This document shows, in pieces, positions 12,020 to 23,609 of a stretch of DNA of 64,000 bases; within the stretch, counting starts at the first letter, position 1, and every line of letters begins with the position of its first letter. A model generated the notes under the pieces. The model had not been told where the DNA came from and did no database searches. It worked only from the letters and a program-made list of their open reading frames with translations. Both the position numbers and the translations under genes were made by a program. Location: positions 92,777,483 through 92,841,482 of the forward strand of contig NW_023605083.1 of assembly GCF_014898055.3 (NCBI RefSeq), read 5' to 3'. This DNA is from Talpa occidentalis. Taxonomy: Eukaryota > Chordata > Mammalia > Eulipotyphla > Talpidae.

Positions 12020-12379
12020 CAGAAAGAAAGAGTTGCCCCTGAAAAGGACAAGTTTGTTAAAAGAGCCACCTGCATAGACACAGGTGGGCAAGCTTGGATC
12101 AGTGACAGAACCACAACCACGCCACTAGCAAATGATTTGCATTGTTTATCAGAGCCCAGAGTTTACTGTGCTAGGGACCCAGGGCCATTTTCATTGCCCC
12201 AAGTGGTGCACATACACCACCTAGTGGGGCATGGGCAAGTAGCAGGTCTGTGAATAGGGCAAGCACTTTAATTTGCAAATGAATGACTTTAATAACTGAG
12301 GAATACTATTAGCATACACATATAGGGTGCCTGCCACACTCTTTCATCTTATATATATTAGCATATCCTCATACAATCC

Positions 12380-12545
12380 ATATGACGAAGGTACTGTTAT
12401 CCTCATTTTACACCAGGGGAAACTGAGATACAGAGAAATAAGTGGTGGTTAGTAAGCAGTGAGAGGCAAGGCTGGGATTTGAATCCTGGAAGACTGGCTC
12501 CACAGTTGTTACTCTTAACCACTGTGCTGTGGCCTTGGAAGTGGC
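12380..12545 (-). mobile_element. MIR SINE
   Basis: Antisense MIR: 'ttatcctcattttac', 'ggggaaactgag', 'gggatttgaatcctgg' and 'ttaaccactgtgctg' occur in the usual order. Confidence 0.8.
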
Positions 12546-12757
12546 TGCTCTCTCGGGACACAGCATGCTAAGAACTGAAGACCACTGTGTTTGTAGGGCC
12601 AAATGCAGCCACGTCTTTCAGAACAGATGTATTCTGAGAGGAAAAATGGAAAGTTAGTGTCTAAATATTAGAACATGGCAAAATCCAGAAAATCTTGTTT
12701 TTGTATGAATCATGAAAATCTTTCTGCCTAAGTGTGAGGAGGGTGTTAACATTCTTT

Positions 12758-13040
12758 TTTTTTTAAAAAAAGATTTATTTATTTATGCATACGAGAGCCC
12801 GGGAGTAAGCCAGAGGTGTGGGGGGCAGGGAGCAATGAGAGGATTCACCAGAGACAGAGTGGGGAGTAGAACAGACAGATCTACTGAAATACCCTGCTGA
12901 GGGGAGCAGCAGGCAAGACAGGAGAGGTCTGCTGTGCCATGTGGGTTAGCTCCCTGGCCAGGGATTAAATTCATGCTGCAGTGGCTTCTGATAGCTTTAT
13001 AGGGCTGAGACTTTAACTGTTTGTGTCACCAGGGAGGCCC
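12758..13040 (-). mobile_element. tRNA-derived SINE
   Basis: Complete minus-strand copy with a target-site duplication gggtgttaacattctttt / gggtgtaacattctttt (12741-12757 and 13043-13059). Confidence 0.95.
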
Positions 13041-13169
13041 AAGGGTGTAACATTCTTTTGGCAGTTGGTAGGATCTAGAAATAGCTAACTCCCCTAATGA
13101 TAGTGCAAGCTTTATGAGGGCAGTGCCCCCATCTCCTTCTTAACTTTTGTATCACCTGACGCATACCCT

Positions 13170-14190
13170 GTGCTCTGTAAGTATTTTTAAAATGTAACAT
13201 CTATATTGAGGTAGGATTCACATACTATACAATCTACCCACTTAGAGTGTACAATGGATTTTAGTATATTCACAGAGCTGTGGAACCATCATTACAATTA
13301 ACTTTTATCACTCCCAAAAGAAACCCCATTCCCATTAGCAGCCACATCCCATAACTCCCAACCCTACTCTTAGGCAGCATTCATTTCTGTTTCTATGGAT
13401 TTGTCCATTCTGGACATTTCATAATTAATGGAACTATACAATATGCGGCCTTTGGAGACTGGCTTCTTTGACTTAGCATATTGTTTCAAGAGCTGTCCTT
13501 GTAGCATTTATCACTACTTGATTTCTTTTATGGTTGAATAATGTTGCATTATATAGCTACTCACATATTTTTATTTTTTAAGGATTTATTTATTCACGCA
13601 TTCAAGAGCTGGGGTGTAGCTCTTGAATGCGGGGAGTGAGAGGATTCACCAGAGCCAGCGTGGGGAACAGAACAGGTGGATTGACTGAAATACACTGCTG
13701 AGGGGAGCAGTGGGCAAGACAGGAGAGGTCTGCTGTGCCATGTGGGTCAACTTCCTGGCCAGGGATCGAACTTGTGCTGCAGTAGCTGTGGATTGCTTCA
13801 TAGTGCTGACGTTTAACCCCTAGCACCACCAGGGAGGCCCCTGTCACATATTTTTAATCTACTCATCAGTTGATAGACATTAGGTTGTTCCCACTTTTTG
13901 GTTGTTTTGAATAACACTACTGCAAATATTTGTGTAGAAGTTTTTTGTGTAGATTTTTGTTTTCATTTCTCTTGGGTATATACTGAGGGGTGTAACTGCT
14001 GGGTCACATGGAAACTGTATGTTTAGCCTTTTGAGAAACTACCAGACTGTTTCCCATTGACTATACCATTTTTTTGTGTTCCCACCAAGAATTCATGAGG
14101 GCTCCAATTTCTCCACATCCTTACCAACACTATTTTTTTTTAAATTACAGTCATTCTAGTTGATATGAAGTGGTATATTGTTTGGGAGGG
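13170..14190 (-). mobile_element. L1M 3' segment, split by a SINE
   Basis: Antisense to old L1 3' sequence: 'ttgtccattctggacatttc', 'ggcttctttgacttagcat', 'ttggttgttttgaataac' and 'actgctgggtcacatgg'. No open frame remains. A SINE occupies 13574-13841. Confidence 0.8.
13574..13841 (-). mobile_element. tRNA-derived SINE inside an L1
   Basis: Minus-strand copy with target-site duplication tcacatattttta on both sides. It contains a small internal duplication of 'agctcttgaatgc'-type sequence near 13600-13635. Confidence 0.9.
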
Positions 14191-14204
14191 AGACATAGCT
14201 TTTT

Positions 14205-14385
14205 AAATCATAGAAGAATAGATTCTCAGATTTTTGAACTGGATGGGACCATAGCTCATTTAGCTCAATTTGTTCATTTTACAGGAAAAACAAAGGAGAT
14301 GAAGAGAGAAGGAACTAACCCAAGGTCACAATTAGTAAAGGAGGCAGCTACAGAACCTATTTTCCTTCTTTTGAAAAAGTAAACT
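14205..14385 (-). mobile_element. MIR-family fragment
   Basis: Words typical of antisense MIR: 'tttgttcattttacaggaa', 'ggaactaacccaaggtcac', 'agtaaaggaggcagc'. It may be a MIR3 subfamily copy. Confidence 0.5.
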
Positions 14386-14389
14386 AAAG

Positions 14390-15190
14390 CCAGATGGTCA
14401 AAAAAGGGTGAAGGAGACTGCATGATGTTATCTCCAAAACTTAGTTTCTGCAACTATAAAAAACAAAAGAAGATGAATCAATAACTACTACCTGATAGTC
14501 ACAATGATCCTGTGTCTTAGCCACAGAGAAAGTAAACACTTTCCACTAGCTGTTGTATTGAATGCTGACAACATCCCTATAGCACAGAGTTGTGAGTGTA
14601 AGTCTAGAGCTAGGTAGGGCTCCTATATCCTATGGGATCACATGTCTAAATAGTGTCTGTGTGTAAGTTATCAAAGAGAAATTCTTAAACATGCAAAGAC
14701 TCAAAAAGCCCACTGTCCATGTGCCCGTCCCTTCCTAGGGCTACTCACAGTAGCATTTCAATTGTGTGAGAAATTAATCAAAATAAAGAACTCAGGAATG
14801 AGGAAGACATTTATATAAAAGAAACAGTAAACAATGAAGGCAGAAAACCTGTGTTTGTTACTGATGCAGTTTGAAACCTCAATACAAATGTCCGAAAAGT
14901 TGTTTTAGCCTGCAGCTGGAACGGTAGTTCACAACAGCAAACCTGTGCTTTGTGACAGCAGGGAGCTCTGCCGAGGGGCCCCAGGTGCCTGCCGCCTTCT
15001 GAACTTCTTATCCTGAGCTTGGGGGAACTTCAGGGGGAGAGAGTTTTGCTCCAGCTCTTCCCAGGCTGACTTCTATTTCTCGCCTGATGGACAGGAGTTC
15101 CTCCAATCTTCCCTCGGGTCCGCTAAAACTTTTCTGTTTCAGGAGTGTGAATGACACATTTTCCTGGTTTTAAGTGGCGACAGCTTTCTA
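14390..15190. other. Intergenic DNA leading into a CpG island
   Basis: No gene or named repeat recognised. Composition changes from AT-rich to GC-rich after about 14930. Confidence 0.4.
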
Positions 15191-15199
15191 TTTTATCGC

Positions 15200-17250
15200 T
15201 TCAGTCATTTCAGTGGTGATTGGGCGAGGCGTGTCAGCTCGCCATCTTGGATCAAGGGCGAGAGGACCAGTTTAGCACGGACTTAAGGCGCGCCCTGAGG
15301 TGATGACAGTGGGGACACAACCGCACGTCCTTGGACTAGACTTCTCAGCCCTCCCTTCACTGCCGCACACGCCCCCCACCCCCATCCAACATCCGGTCAA
15401 AAAATAGATTCCTCCATCCCCGGGCTAGCCAAAGCTGCAGTAGGTAGGATGGGAGGCTTTCTCTTGGGCACCCGTGCGTCCCAAATTATACCCATCCTGT
15501 GCTCCTGTGCTTGTGGCTCAACGCCGCTAGAGCCGGGCACGGCGAAGCGCAGAGTTGGCTGCGGTTGTGCCCGGGGCGGGTGGCGAAGCGGGGTGGCCGC
15601 GAGGGTGAGGAGCCACAGTGACCCGGCCGGCCTGACACCACCTGGCGGAGTCTTGGGGAAGAGTCTTAAAGGCGCGCGCTCCTCCGAGCCCCGCGCACTC
15701 CAGCGGGAGCCGCCGAGAGCTCGCCTCCCTCTCCCGCTCCGCGTCTCCCGAGGTAAGTGCGGTCGGCTGAGCGGGCGTCCGGGCCGGGTGGGGGCGGCCC
15801 GGGGCTGCCCCGCGCTCGGGAAACTTGGCTCGCTTTGCATTTGGAGGGCGGCGCCCAAGTTTTTTTGCAGGCCTCGGAGGGCAGCTGGAGCCACGCAGCG
15901 CCTGGGTGGGTGGCGGGGTGGCGGCCGGCTGAGGCCGTCGGGGGGGCGGCCTGCTCTGGTGGTACTTGCGAGAGATGGACGGCGCGCGCCGCACACGCCG
16001 GAGCCGCGACCCAGCGCCTTGCGCACTAGCCGCGCTCTGGCCGCGATCCCCGCGAGCCCCACGCTGCTGGAGCCGCGACCTGGGCTTCGCGCCTTTCTGC
16101 ACGCACGGGTCCTTTGCAGCCCGCTTGGCCCGCACGGCGCCGGGTCACACCGGCAGGGCGCGCAGGGTCGCGGGTCTTGCGCGCCCCGGCCCCACCGCAC
16201 CCGCGCCCGGGGCCACCCCGCCCAGCCTCTCCCGGCTGCGCCCCCTCGCCTTTCCCTTCTCCAGCCGCTCGCTATTTTCACACCTCCCAGTGCCCCGGCC
16301 CCGGCTCCTGATTCAGTGCTTAGTAATTAATTTGGCGTTTCAGAATGGTCAGCGGGCTGGATAATGGGCGCATTCATGCCTCGGGCTAATCTGAACAGAG
16401 GTGGGAAGAAAGGCTTTCACAGACAGAAAATGCCATTCGCTGAGCGCTCAAAGGGGCTGTCACTCCCAGAATAAATCGCCGCCGCGCCCGCCGGCTTCTC
16501 TGGCCATTTCCATACAGCCCCGGCCGGCGCTGCGGACCCGCCGGCCTCGGCCTCGGCTCTCGGAATCACTCACTCGAGTGCCTTCGACGGGAAAGTCGGG
16601 CGAGAGCTACACCCAGGCGGGGGCCGAGGGAAAACGTGGAAGCAGGAGACTCGGGTTAAGGCCTCAGGGGACAAAGAGATTGATTAGAAAATCAAATGCT
16701 AAACTAGAAGGAGGCACAGCCAATTCAAGGCGCGCACGTAGGAGCTGGGGCTCGCACCTTTGTGGGCGCTGGGGCCCTGCACCCAGAGACCTGGGGTGCG
16801 CAAAACAGGCGGACCCGCACCCCAGAGCAGTACGTAGCGTGCCTGAGGTCACACAGCTACGTCTGGAGCCCCCAAATTGTAAGTGGAATCCAGTGCACAA
16901 GCATAGATCGTAGAAACAAAGATCACTGGTGCCGTCCTGACACACACTAGACGTTTCATCCTGGGGTCCCCGCGATATCAGCTCTTTCACCCGCGGGGAC
17001 TGGAAGGTGACTGCTCTGTGCGGCTTTTCTGCTAGTGTGCACCCGGAGCATCAAGTAAGGGGTGAGGTGAGACGCATCCTCTGACATCTTCTCGCCCCGG
17101 GGTCGCCCCGAGTGTGGGGCACATCCGGAGCCTTTCCCTGGCGGTGCCCAGGGCCCTCTTGCTGAGCGGGATCGTGAGCTGCAGCGGCCGCCTTAGCCTG
17201 GCAGATCGCGCACCAGCAGCGCCCTATGGACCCTCCAAGTGGGCAGAGCC
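15200..17250. promoter_or_regulatory. CpG island about 15 kb upstream of NTN1 exon 1
   Basis: Dense CG dinucleotides, strongest at 15510-16260, in an otherwise AT-rich region. Its left edge carries an inverted CCAAT box (ATTGG at 15219-15223) and a YY1-like gccatcttgg at 15241-15250. A consensus splice donor follows at 15752/15753. No young SINE lies within it or in the 4 kb to its right. The open frames of ~290 codons on both strands are a by-product of stop-poor GC-rich sequence. Likely an alternative promoter, a lncRNA promoter or a developmental regulatory island. Confidence 0.75.
15660..15752 (+). other. Candidate non-coding first exon ending at a strong donor
   Basis: The sequence gcgtctcccgag|gtaagtgcgg gives a near-perfect 5' splice site at 15752/15753, inside a CpG island and downstream of promoter-type motifs. 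The exon start is not determined and the left coordinate is only a guess. It could be an upstream first exon of NTN1 or of a separate transcript, or a fortuitous match. Confidence 0.4.
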
Positions 17251-17855
17251 AGCTTGGTTCTATCCAGGGTGAAACTCCAAGCACTTGATTTTCCTGTGAT
17301 CGGGCTCACTGGGTGTATCTGGAAGGCAAACGGGCTGGGAAGAGAAGGAGCTGTGGTTCTACGGTGGAACCTCAGCTCAGCTGAGAGGCTGGGACGACCA
17401 TCTGGCTGGAATGGACGTTTCTGGAATGGCTAGATGGGTGTCCCAAGGTACCTAGAGAAGCTTTAATTCCATGCCTCTCACCAACTTCCTCCTTTTTGAG
17501 TGTGCAAAGCAAGGATGAAATGAGGTCACATTTGGCCCCAGTGCAGGACCTTTGGTAGAAGGATCCCACACACCACTCACACCCCAACTACCAATCCTGC
17601 TGCACATGCCCTTGTCTTCACCAACACCTTTCCATAGGGAGCACTAGTGACTCCCCACAATTTTTCCTCAGGTTATTTCTACCCACCCTGCTGCTTCTGG
17701 GTGTGGGTATCTAGGGCTCCTTGAAGCCATACATTTTACGAGCTGGAGCGGCCTTTCAGAGATTCTGGAGTCATTGTACAGAGGCAATACTAAGACCTGG
17801 TGTGGTCTGCTTTGCCACCCAGCTAGTTAGGCAGAGGGCTTGGACTAGATTTCAC
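17251..17855. other. Intergenic DNA, nothing recognised
   Basis: Moderate GC shoulder of the CpG island. No repeat family or gene structure that I can support. Confidence 0.4.
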
Positions 17856-17859
17856 TGCA

Positions 17860-17990
17860 GGGTAGTGAATCTCAGAATCTGGGCACCAGCCTCTGGCTCC
17901 ACCCTCAGGGAAAACTTCTCTATGCCTGGGGGAGAGGTCCAGAAATTTGCATTTTAAACAGCTCCTAAAAGTTCTGATGCAGGTGTTACA
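17860..17990 (-). mobile_element. MER5A-like hAT DNA transposon relic
   Basis: The order 'tagtgaatctcagaatctgg', 'ccaccctcagg', 'agaaatttgcattttaaaca' and 'gttctgatgcaggtg' is the MER5A pattern. The element is non-autonomous, and no transposase is present. Confidence 0.6.
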
Positions 17991-17999
17991 GGGACTCTA

Positions 18000-19440
18000 T
18001 TTAGGGAATGCAGCCCAATTTGGACTCTTTCCCCTCCTCAGTGCCTTGTCTCCCAGAACCATAGGCTCTGCTGTTTTCTGTGCCTCACATTTGAAAACAG
18101 ACATCTTTTCTTTCTCTTAACCAACCCCCACCCCCAACCCTGGAGGCCCCATAGTGGGTGGGGTCTATGTCTAGGAAATACCTGGGATTCCCTGAATGTG
18201 CAGTCTATGAGAGAGCACCTGTAGGCAAGCTGAGACCCTGATAGGTGAGGCACAGTCTAAATGGATTGCAGAATCACTGGACATTGAAGCCCTGAATCTA
18301 GAGGCCTCCTCTTACCTATGTGCTTTCACAGCTGGATCAAATACTGGACACTACAGGCAACACACTGACAGGACAAATGTGTCCAGAGGCCTTCCCTTAG
18401 CAAGGCAAGCCCTGCCCACACGAGGGATAGAACAGCCCACCACATGCCAATAGATGTGACCTGTGGCCTGGAATGCCCAGCACCTGCTTCTTCACCACCT
18501 TTGGGCTCAGAGGAGAGAAGGTGTGGGATGGAGGGAGGAGGGAAGGCCTGGAAGAATGGAAGAAGTGGATGGGGGAGGAAAAGCTATTAGAACAGTGAGG
18601 GGGCAGGAGAGGGGACACATCCCTATTTATGTAAGCCATTTGTAGCTGTGGATTGTAAAACTGGGCAGGATTCTCTGGAGTAATTCATAGTGTTTGGACA
18701 AGACAAACGTTGTTCTGCTTTAAACAAACCTCCAGAAAGGTCAGCCTGGTTCATCCCTTTGCTGGGAGTTGCTGAGACTATCCAGATGATGAGAAAATCA
18801 GATCTTAGCTGAGGGGGCCCAGGCTGGAGGCAGCTGTCTCCTGAGCCCTTTGGATCCAGAGTGAGGGCACCAAGCCCAGGGAGGGTCCTTGGCTCTGGTT
18901 GAAAAAGGCTGGATCTCCCCAGGGAGCCAGGAGAAGTTGTGTGTGTGTGTGTGTATGTGCATGCATGTCACAGATTATGAGGTTTCGATGAGGCTAAGAA
19001 TTAACTGAGTTCTAGAACTAGGCTGACATACCTGCATTGTGAGTTTTCTTTATACTGCTGAAGAATCAGTGGGAAACAAAGGTTTGTGGATGAAGACCCA
19101 AACTAAACCCACTACACTCAAGTCCAGATCTGCTCCTAGACAAGCAGAAATCCCTGATCCTTACGTGTGGACTCCTAGTTGACCCCTCTGTGTTCACTTA
19201 GCAAATATGTGTTAAACACCGACTATGTAGGAAGCTTTGTGCTTAGGTGTTGGGCACATAGTAGTGAACAAGAAAGAGGTTGTACCCAGTCATGGTGCCT
19301 CATAGGAGCGTATCCTCCCTTTCCTTGTCTTCCCTAAGAGAAGCTTCTCACAATTTCACTTCCAACCTCTCCATTAACTCCTTGACAGGCCCAACATCCA
19401 GTTCCCAGACTGGGCCTGACCTGACAGTGAGAACAGTGTT
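18000..19440. other. Intergenic DNA with a short GT microsatellite
   Basis: No gene recognised. (GT)n occurs at about 18938-18960. The piece at 19190-19270 (cactatgtagg..., ttgggcacatagtag) resembles an L2/MIR tail. Confidence 0.45.
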
Positions 19441-19446
19441 CTACAA

Positions 19447-19628
19447 GTGTGAGTTGTCATTGTGATTGTGATTGTGACCATGACTGTGGTTGTGACTACG
19501 GTTGTGATTGCTATTGACTGAGGTTGTGACTAGAACTGTGGTTGTGACTATGTGATTGACATTGACTGTGGTTGTGACTGACACTGACACTGACTGACTG
19601 CGGTTGTGACTATGGCTATGGTTGTGAT
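19447..19628. repeat. Degenerate TGTGAY/TGTGGT hexamer array
   Basis: About 180 bp of imperfect six-base words (tgtgat, tgtgac, tgtggt, tgactg) repeated in tandem with drift. It is a decayed minisatellite-like array. Confidence 0.85.
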
Positions 19629-20029
19629 ATAGACTCCACTCTTGAGGGAACTACCAAGTCAAAGCAGATACAGTTGTTGATATTTATTAGTTATGCTTGT
19701 TAACTCATTATTTATTAGTAATGATGTATTATTGATCATCATTAATACCAAAGCCCAGTGTTTCTGAAGTGCTAGCTGTCAATGTCCTGTACACACTATC
19801 TCCAGTTACCCAGGGCATTTGGTCATTCTTCCAAGAGAGTGGTGTCTCTGTGGTAACCATGGTGATAGCATTGCCACTGGGTCAACTTTATAAAAATTAT
19901 ATATATTTTGGACACTTCAGGATCTTTTGCATGTGTTTATTTGCCCCAGTCTTGTGCTATCCATGGCAGAGATGAAAGAAAGAAAGGACAGGAGAAGGGA
20001 GGGAAGGGGGAAACAAATAATATCACTGT

Positions 20030-20087
20030 CCACACTTCTCAGAAGAGGAAGCTGATGCTCGGAGAGGTGAAACGCCTTGCCTACTGT
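20030..20087 (-). mobile_element. MIR fragment
   Basis: Short antisense MIR core: 'cagaagaggaagctgatgc' and 'gagaggtgaaacgccttgc'. Confidence 0.55.
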
Positions 20088-20411
20088 CTTAGTCAGCTTG
20101 GACTGCTCTAACAGAATACGACAGGCTGCGCAATTTGACTAGCAAACATTTATTTCACATGGTTCTGGAGGCTGGAAAGTCCAAGAAGAAAGTGCCTGCC
20201 AATTTGGCTCCTTTCTTCCTGGTTCGCAGTATCTTTCTTGCTGTGTCCTCGCAGTGGAGAGATATCATCTGTCTCGTGTCTTTCATAAGGGGACTAATCC
20301 CATCATGAGGGTTCCATTTCATCTTCATAACCTAGTTACCCCCAAATACAGTCACATTGAGGATTAGGGGCTCAACATATGAATGTGGGGGGACACAATC
20401 AGTCCACAGTA
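20088..20411 (-). mobile_element. MLT1-type LTR (ERVL-MaLR), solitary
   Basis: The plus-strand text from 'cttagtcagcttggactgct' through 'acatttatttcacatggtt', 'tggaggctggaaagtcc', 'gctgtgtcctcgcagtgg' and 'aacatatgaatgtgggggg' is the complement of the MLT1 LTR. No internal retroviral region adjoins it. Confidence 0.8.
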
Positions 20412-20477
20412 CCTACTGTCACCGACGTGTAAAGGCCAGAGAGGTGTGACTGCAGCACAATCCAAGCAGCCTTTTTT

Positions 20478-20887
20478 TGGTTGTTGTTTTATTTTTATAT
20501 TCCCCATACAATTGCAACCCCCTTATTTTGACCCCAATCCCTCCCCTCCCCACCCCCTACCCCCCATAGAGTGTCTCTGGTTCATAGTTTTTGGTTGATT
20601 TTGATTTTCACTTTCTTATAGTTATTCATTTCCCTGGTCCCTTATTTAAGTTTTCTAGATTACTGCTATGAGTGAGACCATCCGGTATTTTTCTTTTTCT
20701 TTCTGGCTTATTTCGCTGAGCATGATCCCTTCCAGCGCCATCCATGTTGCTGCAAATTGCATGAGTTTATCTTTTTTGAATGCTGAGTAATATTCCATGG
20801 TGTATATGTACCACATCTTCTTGATCCAGTCATCTATTTTTGGGCATTTGGGTTGTTTCCAAAGCTTAGCTATTGTAAACAGTGCTG
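20478..20887 (-). mobile_element. 5'-truncated L1 with ORF2 C-terminus
   Basis: A ~410-bp minus-strand insert bounded by a 15-bp direct repeat ccaagcagccttttt (about 20462-20476 and 20888-20902). It encodes the last ~75 residues of L1 ORF2p in an unbroken frame (20655-20891), including the family words WIKKMWYIYTMEYYSA and LEGIMLSEISQ. A short 3' UTR and an A-tail follow. Too short to be active. Confidence 0.9.
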
Positions 20888-20902
20888 CCAAGCAGCCTTT
20901 TT

Positions 20903-21690
20903 ATGCCTGCACTGCCTTGCTGACACACCAAGGTGTTCTCTGCAAAAAGGGAGAGGACCAGGGTTTCCTGGGAGACCCCATAAAGCCAGGTGTTCAGCCA
21001 AAGTGTAGAAAGTAGCTCCTAGTCTAGGTCATGTTGATCCAGCCTTGTATCTGGGTTCTGCCACTCTCCTAGGGGCTGGCATGGTAGCAGTCCTTGCCTG
21101 CTGTTGGCATCAGTGAGGTGAAAGTCCCCTCCTTCCACCCAAATCCTAGTTTCCTTTAATACCTAATTATGGTTGAATAAGCCTTGCACTTACCCAATCT
21201 GTTTAGAATCAATGGTCCATGTCTATTTTCATCTTGTACCACCTCCTGGAATTAAGTCCCCTAAATTTTCTCCCTGTGTGAAGTGTAGACTAGTAATACC
21301 TCATTTTCCTGACATTTGGGGAAAATAAGCTGTTCCACATAATTGATTTTTGCAGTTAACAGAAGCTTATTCCTTTAAACATAGAAACTTTGTATGTAGT
21401 CATTTTTCCATCATGAAAAGCATTTTCCATCAAAATCATGATTTTTTTTTCCACCTAAGTTAGCAGAATCAAATATAGCCAGTGTTCCCCAGGTGTGGTG
21501 GAATGGATGATCCACAACTCATTTCGATGACTCATAGTCATCTTTAGGAACATCAGCTCCCGGGCAATTTGCTCAGCCTCCGTGTCTTAGTTTCCTCACT
21601 TTTAAACTGGTGAACACTACATGGACACTCTCTAAAGAGTGTCTAAGTCTTTGTTCTCTAACTCAATGGTCTCTAATAAAGTAGTGCCCC
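20903..21690. other. Intergenic DNA, nothing recognised
   Basis: No gene or clear repeat family. Short T-rich runs near 21440. Confidence 0.4.
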
Positions 21691-21696
21691 CAGGAA

Positions 21697-21964
21697 TTTT
21701 TAAAAAAGATTTATTTTTATTTATGCATACAAGAACTGCAGTGTGGGCCAGAGGTTGGAGTGGTAAGGGGATTCACCAGAGACAGACTGGGGAGCAGAAT
21801 AGGCAGATCTACTGAAATACACTGCTGAGGGAGCAGCAGGCAAGACAGGAGAGGTCTGCTGTGCCATATGGATCACCTCCCTGCCCGGGGATCCAACTCA
21901 TGCTGTAGTGGCTGGCTATAGCTTGATAGCGTTGACTTTAACCCCTGTGCCACTAAGCAGGCCC
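21697..21964 (-). mobile_element. tRNA-derived SINE
   Basis: Complete minus-strand copy with flanking caggaattttt / caggattttta. Confidence 0.9.
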
Positions 21965-22610
21965 TCTTTCAGGATTTTTACTGATGGTGGGACACATCTT
22001 GAATCCCGGGGAGGTGGGTGGGATAGAGTCTCTGATCAGCTGTCCATTTTTTGTGTTATCAATGTTCAGTAAACACCTGTTCCCTCAAGGATCCTACTCT
22101 GTGCTTCTCTGTGACCCTGGAAGAACAGAAAATGCCTGACCTCAGCTTGCAAACACTTCTCAGTGAAGAGCTCCTGACATCTGGACCAGAATCCCCTGAT
22201 GTGGTATCTACCCTTGTCTCAAATACCCAGGGGATTACTGACTTACTTCTGGGCTGTATTCTGAATCACAAATCACTGCAACTCTAGTCTCCAGAAAAGG
22301 GGGTTAACAAAGCCTTAAACGCTCCAGGAAGGGAGGCTTATAATAACTAAACACCCAGAAAAGGGTACTTATAATACTTTAATGCAAACATCAAATATTT
22401 GGCAAATTTAGAGTGATAGTACTGCATTCAGCATGGGGAGAGGGAAAGAAAAATGAGATGTGGTCACTACTATACTACTAAAAAAAGAAAAGCCAAAGGA
22501 ACCTTCAGAAACATTTCAAAATAAGAGTATTAGCAGTTGTTTTTGTTCCTTTCATTTAAACCCCATGCTTGTCTTTTAAGATTTGCAAGGGATCCTCTTA
22601 GTTCTGGCAT
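21965..22610. other. Intergenic DNA, nothing recognised
   Basis: Contains a 78-codon chance open frame at 22051-22287 with no recognisable domain or context. Confidence 0.4.
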
Positions 22611-22619
22611 TTCTAGGAT

Positions 22620-23075
22620 TTGTTGTTGTATTAGTTTCCATGGTAATAAATTCCCACAAACTTGATGGCTTCAAACAACAGAAATTTATTCTGTCACAGT
22701 TCTGGAGGCCAGAAGTTCAAAATCAGTATCACTGGGTTGAAATCAGAGGCTGTGCTCCCTCCAAGCTACAGAGAAGAATCAGCTCCTTGGTCTGCCATTT
22801 CCGGTGGCTGCTGACATTCTTTGGCTTGTGGCTGCGTCCCTCAAAATTTTCCTGTTTTTATATGGCTGTCTCCTCTTGTTTCTGGTCAGCTCTCCCTTCA
22901 AAGGACATTTGTGATGACATTTAGGGTCCATCCAGGTAGTGCATGATGATCTTCCCATCTCAAGATCCTTAATCAGATCTGCATAGGGCCCTCTTTTTCA
23001 TATAAGGTAACTTTCATAGATCCTAGGAATGAAGACACAGATATCTCTGGGAGGGCATTTCCCACCTACCATAGC
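22620..23075 (-). mobile_element. MLT1-type LTR (ERVL-MaLR)
   Basis: Antisense LTR: 'tagtttccatggtaataaat', 'aacaacagaaatttattctg', 'acagttctggaggccagaag', later 'atcagatctgcatagggcc'. More diverged than the MLT1 at 20.1-20.4 kb. No retroviral coding region nearby. Confidence 0.7.
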
Positions 23076-23230
23076 TGCTCACCATCATCAATTGTCCATA
23101 GTTCTGTGGTCTATGATTGATGAATTTTAATGCATTTGTAGTGCACTCCTATTTGGTACCAGATAACCTGTTAAACAACACTGGGAATTCAGAGGGAAAA
23201 GATTTAGTCCCCTTTCAACAAGCTCATGGA

Positions 23231-23508
23231 GGGGCCTCGCTGGTGGCACAAGGGGTTAAGACGCAACCTATGAAGCTGTCCGCAGCCTCTACAGCATGAG
23301 TTCAATCCCCCGGCTGTCCAGGGAGCCACCCACAAGGCACAGCAGACATCTCCTGACTTGCCCGCTGCTCCCCTCAGCAGTGTACTTCTGTCAATCTGCC
23401 TGCTCTGTTCCCCATTCCATCTCTGGTGAATCCTCTCACTCCCCATACCTTTGGCCTGTACCCCAGCTCTTGTATGCATAAATAAATAAATCTTTAAAAA
23501 AAAAAAAA
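23231..23508 (+). mobile_element. tRNA-derived SINE
   Basis: Complete sense copy. The 10-bp target-site duplication agctcatgga is perfect (23221-23230 and 23511-23520). Confidence 0.95.
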
Positions 23509-23609
23509 GGAGCTCATGGATTAGTCAGGGAAAAAATAGAATACCAAGAGCTATAGGAATAGGACTATAGGATGTTGGCAGTATTCAAGATAGATAAGTA
23601 CAGATTCCT

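Noticed and set aside
15397..16330. Open frames of 294 codons (-) and 293 codons (+) in the upstream CpG island
   Set aside because: Both strands and several frames are open at once, which is typical of stop-poor GC-rich DNA. Products are Pro/Arg/Ala-rich with no domain, and a splice donor lies inside the + frame.
20088..23075. Possible endogenous retrovirus between two MLT1-type LTRs
   Set aside because: The LTRs differ in divergence and are separated by unrelated DNA, an L1 and a SINE. No gag/pol/env-like frame was seen.
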